Assembly: GCA_946480245.1 (NCBI GenBank)
Contig: CAMLIZ010000107.1
Location: 1 to 15,701 of the forward strand
Source: an uncultured Pseudomonadota bacterium
Lineage (GTDB): Bacteria > Pseudomonadota > Gammaproteobacteria > Burkholderiales > Burkholderiaceae
Direction of reading: 5' to 3'
DNA length: 15,701 nt
Notes under the pieces: generated by a model
Databases searched by the model: none
The model's input: the letters and a program-made list of their open reading frames with translations, nothing else
What the model was told of the DNA's origin: nothing
In this document: in pieces, positions 1-9,090 of the stretch
Layout: the number at the start of each line of letters is the position of its first letter
Position numbering within the stretch: the first letter of the stretch is position 1
Program-made: the position numbers and the translations under genes

Positions 1-1615
<1,615 letters not shown>

Positions 1616-1616
1616 C

Positions 1617-2915
1617 ATGGGGCAGTACACGATCAAGATGCCCGACATCGGCGAAGGCATCGCCGAGGTGGAGCTCGTCGAGTGGCGGGTGAAGCCGGGG
1701 GACGACGTGGTCGAGGACCAGATCCTGGCCGACGTGATGACCGACAAGGCCACCGTCGAGATCCCGTCGCCGGTGCACGGCAAGGTGCTGTCGCTGGGTG
1801 GCAAGGTGGGCGAGGTGATGGCGGTGGGCGCCGAGCTGATCCGCCTGGAAGTGGAAGGCGCGGGAAATGTGAAGGGCGATGCGCCGGCATCGCCCGCGGT
1901 GGCGCCGGATGCGGCCAGCTCCAAGCCCACGGTGGCACCGAGCACGCGCAGCGCCGGCCCTGCCGAAACCGAAGCGGAAACGACCGTGGCCCGACGCCCC
2001 GCCCCGCAGGCACCCACGCCGCCGTCACGCACGCCTGGCGACAAGCCGATCGCGTCGCCCGCCGTGCGCCGCCGCGCGTGGGAGCTGGGCATCGAGCTGC
2101 AGTTCGTGCACGGCAGCGGCCCGGCCGGCCGCGTGACGCAGCAAGACCTGGACGTGTACCTCGCGTCCCGCGGCCAGCCCATGCCGGCCGGCGCACGCAG
2201 CGGCTACGCCGAGCGCCACGAGGAAGAGGCGGTGCCGGTGATCGGCCTGCGCCGCAAGATCGCGCAGAAGATGCAGGAGGCCAAGCGCCGTATCCCGCAC
2301 TTCAGCTATGTGGAGGAGATCGACGTCACCGACATCGAGGCCCTGCGCGCGCAGCTGAACGCCAAGTACGCCGCCGAGCGCGGCAAGCTCACCTTGCTGC
2401 CGCTGCTGGCGCGCGCGGTGGTGATCGCGCTGCGCGACTTTCCGATGATGAACGCGCGCTTCGACGACGACGCCGGCGTGGTCAACCGCCACGGCGCGGT
2501 GCACCTGGGCATCGCCACGCAAACCGACAACGGCCTGATGGTGCCGGTGCTGCAGCACGCTGAATCGCGCGACGTGTGGGCGCTGGCCAGCGAGGTGCTG
2601 CGCCTGGCCGAGGCCACGCGCAGTGGCAAGGCCGCACGCGACGAGCTGAGCGGCTCGACCATCACGATCACCAGCCTCGGGCCCCTGGGCGGCATCGTCA
2701 CCACGCCGGTGATCAACCACCCGGAAGTGGCGATCATCGGCGTCAACCGCATCGTCGAGCGGCCGGTGTTGCGCAACGGCGCGGTGGTGGCGCGACAGTT
2801 GATGAACCTGTCGTCGTCGTTCGACCACCGCGTGGTGGACGGCATGGATGCGGCGCGCTTCATCCAGGCGATCCGCGCGCTGCTCGAAGCGCCGGCACTG
2901 CTGTTCGTGGAGTGA
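1617..2915 (+). CDS. bkdB: Branched-chain 2-oxo acid dehydrogenase, E2 dihydrolipoamide acyltransferase
   Basis: This 432-residue protein is the core of the complex: it accepts the acyl group on lipoate and transfers it to CoA. A single lipoyl domain covers residues 1-80, with the lipoylated lysine in [12 protein letters not shown] (Lys44). A Pro/Ala/Thr-rich flexible linker follows (about 85-142). Next comes the E1/E3-binding domain (about 145-182; [15 protein letters not shown], then [13 protein letters not shown]). The catalytic domain (about 205-432) carries the HRVVDG motif, with His404 and Asp408 as expected catalytic residues. The start ATG lies one base after the E1 beta stop, with GGAGAG a few bases upstream. 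One lipoyl domain is usual for branched-chain E2, whereas many proteobacterial pyruvate dehydrogenase E2 proteins carry two or three; this supports the branched-chain assignment. The gene appears intact. Confidence 0.94.
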   Translation: MGQYTIKMPDIGEGIAEVELVEWRVKPGDDVVEDQILADVMTDKATVEIPSPVHGKVLSLGGKVGEVMAVGAELIRLEVEGAGNVKGDAPASPAVAPDAASSKPTVAPSTRSAGPAETEAETTVARRPAPQAPTPPSRTPGDKPIASPAVRRRAWELGIELQFVHGSGPAGRVTQQDLDVYLASRGQPMPAGARSGYAERHEEEAVPVIGLRRKIAQKMQEAKRRIPHFSYVEEIDVTDIEALRAQLNAKYAAERGKLTLLPLLARAVVIALRDFPMMNARFDDDAGVVNRHGAVHLGIATQTDNGLMVPVLQHAESRDVWALASEVLRLAEATRSGKAARDELSGSTITITSLGPLGGIVTTPVINHPEVAIIGVNRIVERPVLRNGAVVARQLMNLSSSFDHRVVDGMDAARFIQAIRALLEAPALLFVE

Positions 2916-2922
2916 CGCCGGC

Positions 2923-4305
2923 ATGAAGAGTCAATCGACAACGCTGCTGATCATCGGCGGCGGCCCGGCCGGTTATGTGGCGGGCATCCGTGCGGGGCAA
3001 CTCGGCGTGCCCACCGTGCTGGTCGAGGTCGACCGGCTGGGCGGCACCTGCCTGAACATCGGCTGCATTCCCTCCAAGGCAATGATCCACGCGGCCGAGG
3101 AGTTCGAGAAGGCGCGCCATTTCGCCAATGGCTCGCCGCTGGGCATTCACGTTCAGCAGCCCGGCATCGACATCGCGCAGACCGTACGCTGGAAGGACGG
3201 CATCGTCGCCAAGCTGACCGGCGGCGTCGGTGCGCTGCTCAAGAAGCATGGCGTGCAGGTGATCAAGGGCGAGGCCCGCATCCTTGACGGCAAGACCGTG
3301 GAGGTGGGCGACACGCGCGTGCAATGCGAGCACCTGGTAATCGCCAGCGGATCGGTGCCGGTGGCGCTGCCGTTCATGCCGTTCGGCGGCCGCGTCATCT
3401 CGTCCACCGAGGCGCTGGCGCCGGCGCAGCTGCCAAAGCGCATGGTGGTGGTGGGCGCGGGCTACATCGGGCTGGAGCTGGGCATGGCCTACCGCAAGCT
3501 CGGTGCCGAAGTTACCGTGGTGGAGGCGGCCGAACGTGTGCTGCCGACTTACGACGAGGCGCTGACCAAACCGGTGCTGGCGGCGCTGAAGCGCCTGGGC
3601 ATCCCGCTGCACCTGAACAGCAGCGTGCAAGGCCTGAACGAGAGCGGCGACAAGGTGCGCGTGCGCACCGCCACGGCCGACGAGTTCGCGCTGCCGGCGG
3701 ACCAGGTGCTGGTGGCGGTTGGCCGCCGGCCACGCACCGACGGCTTCGGGCTCGAATCGCTGCAGCTGGAAATGGCTGGCCGCGCGATCAAGGTCGATGA
3801 CCAGTGCCGCAGCTCGATGCGCAACGTGTGGGCCATCGGTGACGTGACGGGCGAGCCGATGCTGGCGCACCGTGGCATGGCGCAGGGCGAGATGGTGGCT
3901 GAAGCGATCGCGGGCCACAAGCGCCGCTTTGCGCCGGCCGCGATACCCGCCGTGTGCTTCACCGACCCCGAGGTGGTGGTAGCAGGCCTTGCACCGGAGC
4001 AGGCACAGGCAGCCGGCATCGAAGTGATCAGCGCGCAGTTTCCCTTCAGTGCCAACGGCCGTGCGATGAGCCTCGAATCCACCGACGGCTTCGTGCGCGT
4101 GGTGGCGCGGCAGGACAACCACCTGATCCTCGGCTGGCAGGCCGTGGGCCGGCAGGTGAGCGAACTGGCAGCGGCCTTCTCTCAAAGCATCGAAATGGGC
4201 GCCTGCCTGGAGGACGTGGCCGGCACCATCCACGCTCACCCGACATTGGGCGAGGCGGTACAGGAGGCGGCATTGCGCGCGCTGGGGCACGCGCTGCACA
4301 TCTGA
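2923..4305 (+). CDS. lpdV: Dihydrolipoyl dehydrogenase (E3) of the branched-chain complex
   Basis: This 460-residue flavoprotein reoxidises the dihydrolipoyl groups of E2 with NAD+. The ATG at 2923 gives a protein that begins directly with the FAD-binding strand ([16 protein letters not shown], residues 10-25). The redox-active disulfide is in [13 protein letters not shown] (Cys43 and Cys48). The NAD-binding glycine motif [13 protein letters not shown] is near residues 174-186, and a second FAD motif ([22 protein letters not shown]) is near 302-323. The C-terminal dimerisation domain ends with the catalytic pair His439 and Glu444 (HPTLGE). The gene starts seven bases after the E2 stop and closes the operon. 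A complex-specific E3 encoded with bkd genes matches the lpdV arrangement of Pseudomonas; the symbol is assigned on that context. It ends 12 bases before a convergent small gene, and I see no clear terminator hairpin between them. Confidence 0.93.
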   Translation: MKSQSTTLLIIGGGPAGYVAGIRAGQLGVPTVLVEVDRLGGTCLNIGCIPSKAMIHAAEEFEKARHFANGSPLGIHVQQPGIDIAQTVRWKDGIVAKLTGGVGALLKKHGVQVIKGEARILDGKTVEVGDTRVQCEHLVIASGSVPVALPFMPFGGRVISSTEALAPAQLPKRMVVVGAGYIGLELGMAYRKLGAEVTVVEAAERVLPTYDEALTKPVLAALKRLGIPLHLNSSVQGLNESGDKVRVRTATADEFALPADQVLVAVGRRPRTDGFGLESLQLEMAGRAIKVDDQCRSSMRNVWAIGDVTGEPMLAHRGMAQGEMVAEAIAGHKRRFAPAAIPAVCFTDPEVVVAGLAPEQAQAAGIEVISAQFPFSANGRAMSLESTDGFVRVVARQDNHLILGWQAVGRQVSELAAAFSQSIEMGACLEDVAGTIHAHPTLGEAVQEAALRALGHALHI

Positions 4306-4317
4306 ACCGCAGCGGGG

Positions 4318-4500
4318 CTACGGCAGGTCCGGCTCGACGAACAGCTCGTCGGCCACGCGCTCGGGGCACCCCACGCCCCCGAGCGCTCGATGCATCTCGG
4401 TGGCCAGTTCCATCGCCTCGGCCGCAGCCACCATGTGGCGCAGCTGGATGCGCTGCGCGCAGCGCTCGATCCATGGTGCGGTGCCCTGCTCGTCCGACAT
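4318..4500 (-). CDS. Small hypothetical protein, 60 residues
   Basis: A short - strand frame that I do not recognise. Support comes from a good ribosome binding site (GAGGGG, complement of 4508-4513) seven bases before the ATG. The frame also fits exactly between the E3 stop and the region beyond the AraC pseudogene. The product is probably soluble and acidic at its ends: it begins MSDEQGTAPWIERCAQRIQL, has an alanine- and glutamate-rich middle that is probably helical (AAAEAMELATEMHRAL), and ends in DELFVEPDLP. It has no signal peptide, membrane segment or metal-binding motif; the two cysteines (near residues 14 and 45) are far apart. It is oriented against the bkd operon and with the genes 4625-7867, but 124 bases separate it from the AraC frame. 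Function unknown. Confidence 0.55.
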   Translation of the reverse strand: MSDEQGTAPWIERCAQRIQLRHMVAAAEAMELATEMHRALGGVGCPERVADELFVEPDLP

Positions 4501-4624
4501 TCGTGTTCCCCTCGTTGATGGAGGCGATGCTAGAGAAGTGCGAGGCGGCGGCGCATCCGAGAAGCGCTGAAGGCTGTGTCAGACGTTACCTACAGCTTCC
4601 GAAGATCGCAGCGGCGCCCCAGCG

Positions 4625-5446
4625 CTACACCGGAACGTGGCCCGGAAATTCGCGCACCTTGGCCAGCCAGTCGCCGGGCGTCATGCCGGCGAAAGCCTTG
4701 AACTCATGCACCAGGTGCGCCTGGTCGTGCAGCCCGGCGTCGGCGGCCACCTGTGCCCATTCCACCCGGGCGGTGCGCGGCACCTGCTCGATCAGCGCAC
4801 GAAAGCGGCACAGGCGCGCAAAGCGCTTCGGGCTCATTCCCAGTTGCTCCGTAAAGCGCTCGCGAAAGCGGCGTGCGCCCAGCCCGCTGCTGCGCGCCAG
4901 CGCGTCGATGCGCATGCATTGGGGCTGCTGCTGCAGCGCCTGCGCGGCGCGCATCACGGGCAGGTCGAGCGTGGGCGCAGTCAGCTCGTCGGCCAGCCAT
5001 TGCGCGAGCCGCAGCAGCCGCGCCTGCGCGTCGCTCGCTTCCAGCAACTACTCGCGCAACAAGCCGGCGCGGTGACCGAACAGCGTGTCCAGCCCCACCT
5101 CGCGGTTGCACAGCAGATCCATTCGCTCGCGCACGAAGGGCGCCGCTGCGCCGGGCCGGAACACCACGCCCATCACGGCCACCTGCTCGGCGCTGTCGAT
5201 CAGCTGACTGTGGGTGTGCGTGCCACGGAACACGCTGCCAGGGCGTCGCTCGCACCCGGTGCCGCGCTCATCCGCATAGGTGCGCGTCTCGTCTTCGGCA
5301 AGGTTGATGATGATGCCGGCCTCGGGGCCGGGCAGCACGCGATCGAGTGCGAACGCAGGCCACGGCGCATCCACCCGCCAGTCCCACAGCCGCTGGACCA
5401 GCAGGCCCAACGGCGGCAGCGGCGCCAGCGACAGCATGCGGTACAT
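4625..5446 (-). pseudogene. AraC-family transcriptional regulator interrupted by an in-frame amber codon
   Basis: Read on the - strand from ATG 5446, the frame encodes 132 residues of an N-terminal sensor-like domain (MYRMLSLAPLPPLG through to GHRAGLLRE). It then meets TAG at 5050-5048 and continues in the same frame for 140 residues. The second part is a complete AraC/XylS DNA-binding domain, with one helix-turn-helix at LARSSGLGARRFRERF and a second near AADAGLHDQAHLVHEF, followed by GMTP. Without the stop the protein would be about 273 residues, a normal length for the family. The codon after the stop is TTG with no ribosome binding site before it, so independent translation of the second half is unlikely. 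The start lies ten bases after the aminotransferase stop, so the two are probably cotranscribed. The stop may be a real nonsense mutation (CAG to TAG would suffice), a sequencing error, or a suppressed codon. Confidence 0.82.
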
Positions 5447-5456
5447 CCCAGCCTCT

Positions 5457-6395
5457 TCAAGCCTCGGGGTAGCGCACAGGCTCGCTGCAACTCGGGTCGC
5501 CATGCAACGTCCAGTACGCCTGTTGCAGACGCTCGGTGACGGGGCCGAATCGGCCTGCCGCACGACCACCGATGAGGTGCCCGTCCAGCTGCGCGATCGC
5601 GATCACGCCGCCGCCGGTGCTGGTGAGAAACACCTCGTCGGCCGCGCGCAGTTCGTCGACCGGCAGCGCGCGCTCCTCCACCACGAAGCCCTGGGCCCGC
5701 GCCAGCTCGATGGCTGTGCGGCGCGACACGCCTTCGAGCACGCCGCTCGCGGCCGTCACCAGCACCGGCACCGGCCGGTGCGCGCTGAACACCGCAAAGA
5801 CGTTGAAGCCGGGCCCTTCGGTGACGTTGCCATGCGCGTCCGGCAACACCACGGTTTCGCCGCCGCGTTCGTAGGCCTGGTACAGGCCCATCACGAAATC
5901 CAGCCAGTGGTAGTTCTTGATGCGCGGATCGACGCTCGCGCCCGGAATGCGCTGCGCAGCGCCGACCACCAGGTTGAGGCCACGGCGTTGCTTGTCGGGA
6001 TTGGCGATCCACACGAACGGGATCGCGAACGCCATGAAGCGGTTGCTGCAGGTGCGCGGGTCGCGCGAGCCCGGCGCCGGCAAGCCGCGCGTGCACAGCA
6101 CCTCCACGTAGGCGTCCCGCAGCCCCGCGCGCGCCACGCATTCGTGCATGACCGCACGCATGCGCTCGCGGTCCACGCCCGCGTCGAGCCTGAGCGCGGC
6201 CAGGCTGCGCTGGAACCTGTCGAGATGGTCGTCGAGGCGGAAGAAGCGGCCCTGCCACACGTGCGCCACATCGTAGGTAGCGTCGGAGTGCAGGAAGCCC
6301 CAATCGAAGATCGAGATCTTGGCGTCCTGTGGCGCCACGAACTGCCCGTCGATATACGCACAACCTTGCATGCGGGCCATGATAGGGTTGGGCAT
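5457..6395 (-). CDS. Fold-type IV PLP-dependent aminotransferase, (R)-amine / D-amino acid transaminase-like
   Basis: A 312-residue class IV aminotransferase. The start used is ATG 6395; Met6 and Met9 are alternatives, and none has a clear ribosome binding site. The PLP lysine is predicted to be Lys160 in SVDPRIKNYHWLDF. The cofactor-contacting glutamate is in VTEGPGFNVF (Glu193), and the phosphate-binding loop is LTSTGGG near residue 268. The N-terminal stretch IFDWGFLHSDATYDVAHVWQ and FFRLDDHLDRF resembles, from memory, the (R)-selective amine transaminases of Arthrobacter and Aspergillus terreus more than IlvE, D-alanine transaminase or PabC. The substrate is therefore uncertain: an (R)-amine, a D-amino acid or a branched-chain amino acid are all possible. 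It lies ten bases upstream of the broken AraC-type gene in the same direction, so that regulator may once have controlled it. Confidence 0.88.
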   Translation of the reverse strand: MPNPIMARMQGCAYIDGQFVAPQDAKISIFDWGFLHSDATYDVAHVWQGRFFRLDDHLDRFQRSLAALRLDAGVDRERMRAVMHECVARAGLRDAYVEVLCTRGLPAPGSRDPRTCSNRFMAFAIPFVWIANPDKQRRGLNLVVGAAQRIPGASVDPRIKNYHWLDFVMGLYQAYERGGETVVLPDAHGNVTEGPGFNVFAVFSAHRPVPVLVTAASGVLEGVSRRTAIELARAQGFVVEERALPVDELRAADEVFLTSTGGGVIAIAQLDGHLIGGRAAGRFGPVTERLQQAYWTLHGDPSCSEPVRYPEA

Positions 6396-6396
6396 G

Positions 6397-6413
6397 CCGG
6401 TTGCGTCAACCGG
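6397..6413. promoter_or_regulatory. Perfect inverted repeat in a short divergent promoter region
   Basis: CCGGTTG (6397-6403) and CAACCGG (6407-6413) form a perfect 7-base dyad with a 3-base centre. It sits within the 44-base gap between the divergent starts of the aminotransferase (6395, -) and the small secreted protein (6440, +), where both promoters should be. The position and symmetry suit an operator. The dyad begins one base upstream of the aminotransferase ATG, so it could also affect translation initiation or lie in the leader. No convincing -10/-35 pair was identified. Confidence 0.35.
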
Positions 6414-6439
6414 GCAAGCCCGTTCCCGCTGGAGGTCTT

Positions 6440-6766
6440 ATGCGCGTCCTGACCATTTCGGTGTTGAGCCTGTCGCTGCTCGCGCCCCTGCTCGCCGGCG
6501 CCCAGGGCTCGATCACGCCGGATCCCAACGCCATGCCGCAAGGCCGCACCGGGCAGACCCGGGCGGCCGACCCACAACTGAATGCGGAAGCCGCTTACCG
6601 CGAGGCCCAGGCGCGCTGCCGGGGCGTGACGCCCGCGCGCCAGAAGCAGGATTGCGTGCGGCAGGCGATGGCGCAATACGACCATGCACCGCGCCGGCGC
6701 ACGCCGTCGGTGACGGTGCGGCCGGCGTCCGCTGCGTCGGCGGCCTCCGGCGCCGCTTCGCGATAG
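6440..6766 (+). CDS. Small secreted (periplasmic) protein, 108 residues
   Basis: I do not recognise a named family. The ATG at 6440 is chosen because GGAGG (6431-6435) lies four bases upstream and because translation then begins with a clear Sec signal peptide (MRVLTISVLSLSLLAPLLAG). Cleavage is likely after Ala21 (AGA, then QG). The mature part is about 87 residues. A central helical, polar segment (about 48-82) contains two cysteines, Cys60 and Cys72, that could form a disulfide. It is followed by a basic patch (PRRRTP) and an Ala/Ser-rich tail. It is divergent from the aminotransferase and ends six bases before the convergent saccharopine-dehydrogenase-like gene. The role is unknown; the evidence supports only export to the periplasm. 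Confidence 0.78.
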   Translation: MRVLTISVLSLSLLAPLLAGAQGSITPDPNAMPQGRTGQTRAADPQLNAEAAYREAQARCRGVTPARQKQDCVRQAMAQYDHAPRRRTPSVTVRPASAASAASGAASR

Positions 6767-6772
6767 CCGGCG

Positions 6773-7867
6773 TCAGCCGATCGATTCCACCTGCCGGCTC
6801 TGCTGATAAGCAGCGCCGAAGCGGTTGGCCAGGAAGTCCGGCAAGGCCACCTCCTCCTGGCGAATGAAGCCGCGCTGCGGCAGCTTGCCGGCGCGAAACA
6901 GATCCACCGCCGCGCAGATGCCCGCGGCGGTGGTGATCTGGATCGCCGACAGCGGATTCGTCTCGCTGCGCTCGGCAAAGATCTTGCGCGCGAACACCTC
7001 CTGCACCAGGTTGCCGCCGCGCATGCCGCTGACGGTGACGAACACCAGCACCACGTCCTGCATGGTCATCGGCACCGACTTGCGCATGATGTCCTTCAGC
7101 GTCTCCTGGTCGTGCTTGAGCTGCAGCTCTTCCAGCAGCATCCACATCAGGTCGCGGTGCCCCGGGTAGCGCACGGTCTTGTAGTCGAGCGAGCGCAGCT
7201 TGCCGGCCCAGGTTTCGCACAGCGTGCCCAGCCCGCCCGACGTGTTGAAGGCCTCGTACTCCACGCCATCCAGCGAGAAGTGCTCCAGGCCTTCGAGCGC
7301 CATCACCTCCACCGGCGCGCCGTCGCGGATCGATTCGCAGGGGTGGCAGTACTCGTTGATCAGCCCGTCCACGCTCCAGGTCAGGTTGTACTTCAGCGCG
7401 TTGGTGGGAAAGGCCGGCAGCGCACCGACGCGCATCTTCACGTCGTGCACCTCGTCGAACTGCCTTGCCAGGTGGTGGGCCACGATGCCGATGAAGCCCG
7501 GCGCGAGGCCGCATTGCGGCATGAAGGCCGTGGGCGAGCCTTTGGCCAGTTCCTTGATGGCGCGGGTGGCGGCCACGTCCTCCGTGAGGTCGAAGTAGTG
7601 GCAGCCGGCTTCGCGCGCCTGAGTGGCGGCCACGGTGGCAAGGTGGTACGGCAGCGCATTGATCACGGCGTCATTGCCACGCAGCGCATCGAGCAGTGCA
7701 CGCGCGTCCGCGGTGTCGGCCACGCACGTCTTGACCTTGGCGGTGTCCAGCTTGGCCAGCGACGCGGGGCTCTTGTCCACCACCGTCACGTCGTAGTCGC
7801 CGCTTTCACTGAGCAGGCGGGCAATGAGTTGGCCGATATGGCCGGCACCGAGCAGCACGACGCGCAT
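6773..7867 (-). CDS. Saccharopine dehydrogenase family oxidoreductase
   Basis: A 364-residue protein starting at ATG 7867, preceded by AGGAGA six bases upstream. The N-terminal Rossmann fold has the dinucleotide motif LLGAGHIGQLIARLL (Gly7, Gly9, Gly12) and an acidic residue at the end of the second strand (VTVVDKS), which suggests NAD(H). The segments AVINALPYHLATVAATQARE and GCHYFDLTED are typical of the saccharopine dehydrogenase / lysine 6-dehydrogenase group. The C-terminal catalytic domain (about 130-340) contains MPQCGLAPGFIGIVAHHLA. Plausible activities are L-lysine 6-dehydrogenase or another reaction on a lysine or polyamine derivative; sequence alone does not decide. It is divergent from an Lrp/AsnC regulator across a 144-base spacer with candidate operators, which suggests amino-acid-responsive control. 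No semialdehyde dehydrogenase gene is next to it. Confidence 0.86.
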   Translation of the reverse strand: MRVVLLGAGHIGQLIARLLSESGDYDVTVVDKSPASLAKLDTAKVKTCVADTADARALLDALRGNDAVINALPYHLATVAATQAREAGCHYFDLTEDVAATRAIKELAKGSPTAFMPQCGLAPGFIGIVAHHLARQFDEVHDVKMRVGALPAFPTNALKYNLTWSVDGLINEYCHPCESIRDGAPVEVMALEGLEHFSLDGVEYEAFNTSGGLGTLCETWAGKLRSLDYKTVRYPGHRDLMWMLLEELQLKHDQETLKDIMRKSVPMTMQDVVLVFVTVSGMRGGNLVQEVFARKIFAERSETNPLSAIQITTAAGICAAVDLFRAGKLPQRGFIRQEEVALPDFLANRFGAAYQQSRQVESIG

Positions 7868-7937
7868 GGGAGTCTCCTGATGAGTGGGTCGATGCCGGCA
7901 GTCTAGGGAACAGGATGGTCAGAAGATAGCGGGAGTC

Positions 7938-7992
7938 TGACGAATAATCGCGTGTTCTTGACGCTTCGTCGGCGCTACGATACGTTTCGTCA
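7938..7992. promoter_or_regulatory. Candidate Lrp-type operator: three GACGAA/TTCGTC half-sites
   Basis: TGACGAA (7938-7944) and TTCGTCA (7986-7992) are perfect inverted copies, and a third copy, TTCGTC (7965-7970), lies between them. The two direct copies start 21 bases apart, which is two helical turns, as expected for Lrp-family octamers wrapping DNA. All three lie in the spacer between the divergent saccharopine-dehydrogenase-like gene and the Lrp gene. The promoter proposed at 7958-7986 falls among them, which suggests autoregulation together with control of the divergent gene. The sequence matches are direct observation; binding is inferred. Confidence 0.45.
7958..7986 (+). promoter_or_regulatory. 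Possible sigma70 promoter of the Lrp-family gene
   Basis: TTGACG (7958-7963) matches the -35 consensus at five of six positions. It is followed after exactly 17 bases by TACGTT (7981-7986), a weaker -10 element. Transcription would begin near 7993, about 19 bases before the chosen ATG at 8012. The TTCGTC half-sites overlap the spacer and the base just after the -10 element, a position suited to repression. Confidence 0.4.
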
Positions 7993-8011
7993 TTTCCGGC
8001 TTTCCACCTGC

Positions 8012-8491
8012 ATGCCTCGCCGCACTCCTACGCCGCCGCCGGCCGCTCCGGCCACCGTGAAGGATCAGCTCGACCGCGACCTCGTGGCGCTGCTGCAGGC
8101 CAACGCACGCGAGAGTGCCGCCAACCTAGCGCGACGACTGGGCGTGGCGCGCACCACGGTGTTGGCGCGGCTCGGCCGGCTCGAGCGCGAGGGCGTGATC
8201 GTGGGCTACACCGTGCGGCTGCGCCAGGACCAGGCCGACCAGGGCGTGCATGCCTACGTGGGCATCACCACCGAGCCCAAGGCGGGCCGCGACGTGGTGC
8301 GCCGGCTGCAGCGCATTCCGGAGCTGCGGCAGCTGGCATCGGTGAGTGGCGAGTTCGACTACATCGCCCAGCTGCGCGCTGAATCGATGCCGCGCCTCGA
8401 CGCGCTGCTCGACGAGATCGGCGAGATCGACGGCGTCACCAAGACCAACACCTCGGTGGTGCTGGCCGTGCGCACCGATCGGCGCGCCTGA
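8012..8491 (+). CDS. Lrp/AsnC-family transcriptional regulator
   Basis: A 159-residue regulator. After a Pro/Ala-rich N-terminal extension (residues 1-15) the winged helix-turn-helix covers about 17-70. It shows LDRDLVALLQANARESAANL, then the recognition helix VARTTVLARLGRLEREGVI. The RAM (ligand-sensing) domain follows (about 75-155), with HAYVGITTEPKAGRDVVRRL, LASVSGEFDYIAQL and GVTKTNTSVVLAV. These order and spacing features are diagnostic for the family. The ATG at 8012 has no clear ribosome binding site; an upstream in-frame GTG at 7952 is an alternative, but it lies before the proposed promoter. By analogy the ligand is an amino acid. The likely target is the divergent saccharopine-dehydrogenase-like gene, and the regulator probably also controls itself. 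Confidence 0.93.
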   Translation: MPRRTPTPPPAAPATVKDQLDRDLVALLQANARESAANLARRLGVARTTVLARLGRLEREGVIVGYTVRLRQDQADQGVHAYVGITTEPKAGRDVVRRLQRIPELRQLASVSGEFDYIAQLRAESMPRLDALLDEIGEIDGVTKTNTSVVLAVRTDRRA

Positions 8492-8500
8492 TGACCGGCA

Positions 8501-8516
8501 GGCGCCCTACGGCGCC
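8501..8516. terminator. GC-rich hairpin between convergent genes
   Basis: GGCGCC-CTAC-GGCGCC gives a six-pair all-GC stem with a four-base loop. It lies in the end region shared by the Lrp gene (stop at 8491, +) and the lipoprotein gene (stop at 8507-8509, -), and it includes the lipoprotein stop codon. Its location suits bidirectional termination, but no U-rich run follows on either strand, so intrinsic activity is uncertain. Confidence 0.35.
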
Positions 8517-8938
8517 ACCACTTCGTAGGCGCGCCCGTCCACGCCGGAGGTGCCGTTGTGGTCCTTCACGATGAGCGAGGTGTACACGCGGATCACCGAG
8601 GTGCGCGGCACCGTGAAGTCGGCCTCCAGGGTGGCGCTGCCGCTGCCACGCTTCACCTCCTTGAAGTCGTGCGCCACGCCGGCGTTTTCGGCGTCCAGCA
8701 CGATGAGGCTCAAGGTGCCCGAATCGGCCGCGAGCACGTAGCCGACCTCGACCTTCATGCGCGCCGCCTGCCCGGGATGCAGCACTTTGCTGGTGTCGGG
8801 CGAGATGGCGGTGATCTGCGCCACCGGGCCGATGGGCGCGGCCATGATCGCGCCACCGCCGGGCGGCAGACTCTGGCAACCGGCGAGCAGGCCGGACGCG
8901 GCCAGTGCGGCCAGCGTAAGCAGCTTGGAAACGGACAT
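8507..8938 (-). CDS. Small lipoprotein with a predicted beta-rich domain
   Basis: A 143-residue protein starting at ATG 8938, with AAGG about nine bases upstream. The signal peptide is of lipoprotein type: MSVSKLLTLAALAASG followed by the lipobox LLAGC, so Cys21 should be lipidated and become the mature N-terminus. Residue +2 is Gln, so sorting to the outer membrane is expected by the usual rule. The mature part has a Pro/Gly-rich stretch (PPGGG) and then alternating short hydrophobic strands (about 62-142; MKVEVGYVLAADSGTLSLIV and SVIRVYTSLIVKD), suggesting an immunoglobulin-like or CARDB-like beta sandwich. That fold is an inference from the strand pattern. It is divergent from the DUF2235 hydrolase gene across 152 bases. 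I know no function for it. Confidence 0.8.
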   Translation of the reverse strand: MSVSKLLTLAALAASGLLAGCQSLPPGGGAIMAAPIGPVAQITAISPDTSKVLHPGQAARMKVEVGYVLAADSGTLSLIVLDAENAGVAHDFKEVKRGSGSATLEADFTVPRTSVIRVYTSLIVKDHNGTSGVDGRAYEVVAP

Positions 8939-9090
8939 GGGCAGGAACCTTCTGGGAGTGCGCGTCGGCGCGGCGCCTTGCAGCCTACTCCCGTTGTCGG
9001 CTGACCGGCGCGCGCCCCAGAAATGTGTTGCCAGGCGCCGCCATTTGATACACGCTGGCGACCCCATCCTCACGCACTCGGAGGGCTGCC

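Noticed and set aside
2860..4299. Open frame of 479 codons on the - strand opposite the E3 gene
   Set aside because: Shadow frame; the + strand holds a complete dihydrolipoyl dehydrogenase with both catalytic motifs.
4625..5047. The second half of the AraC frame as an independent gene starting at TTG 5047
   Set aside because: No ribosome binding site precedes the TTG, and it directly follows the amber codon in the same frame as the sensor domain, so a broken single gene is the simpler reading.
5280..6452. Open frame of 390 codons on the + strand opposite the aminotransferase
   Set aside because: Antisense to a gene with a full set of fold-type IV motifs; His/Arg/Ala-rich composition and no ribosome binding site.
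6768..6779. CGGC-GTCA-GCCG as a terminator between convergent genes
   Set aside because: A four-pair stem is too short to stand out in DNA of this GC content.
9028..9052. TTGCCA followed by TTGATACA as a promoter for the DUF2235 gene
   Set aside because: The spacing between the two elements (about 11-13 bases) is too short for a sigma70 promoter.
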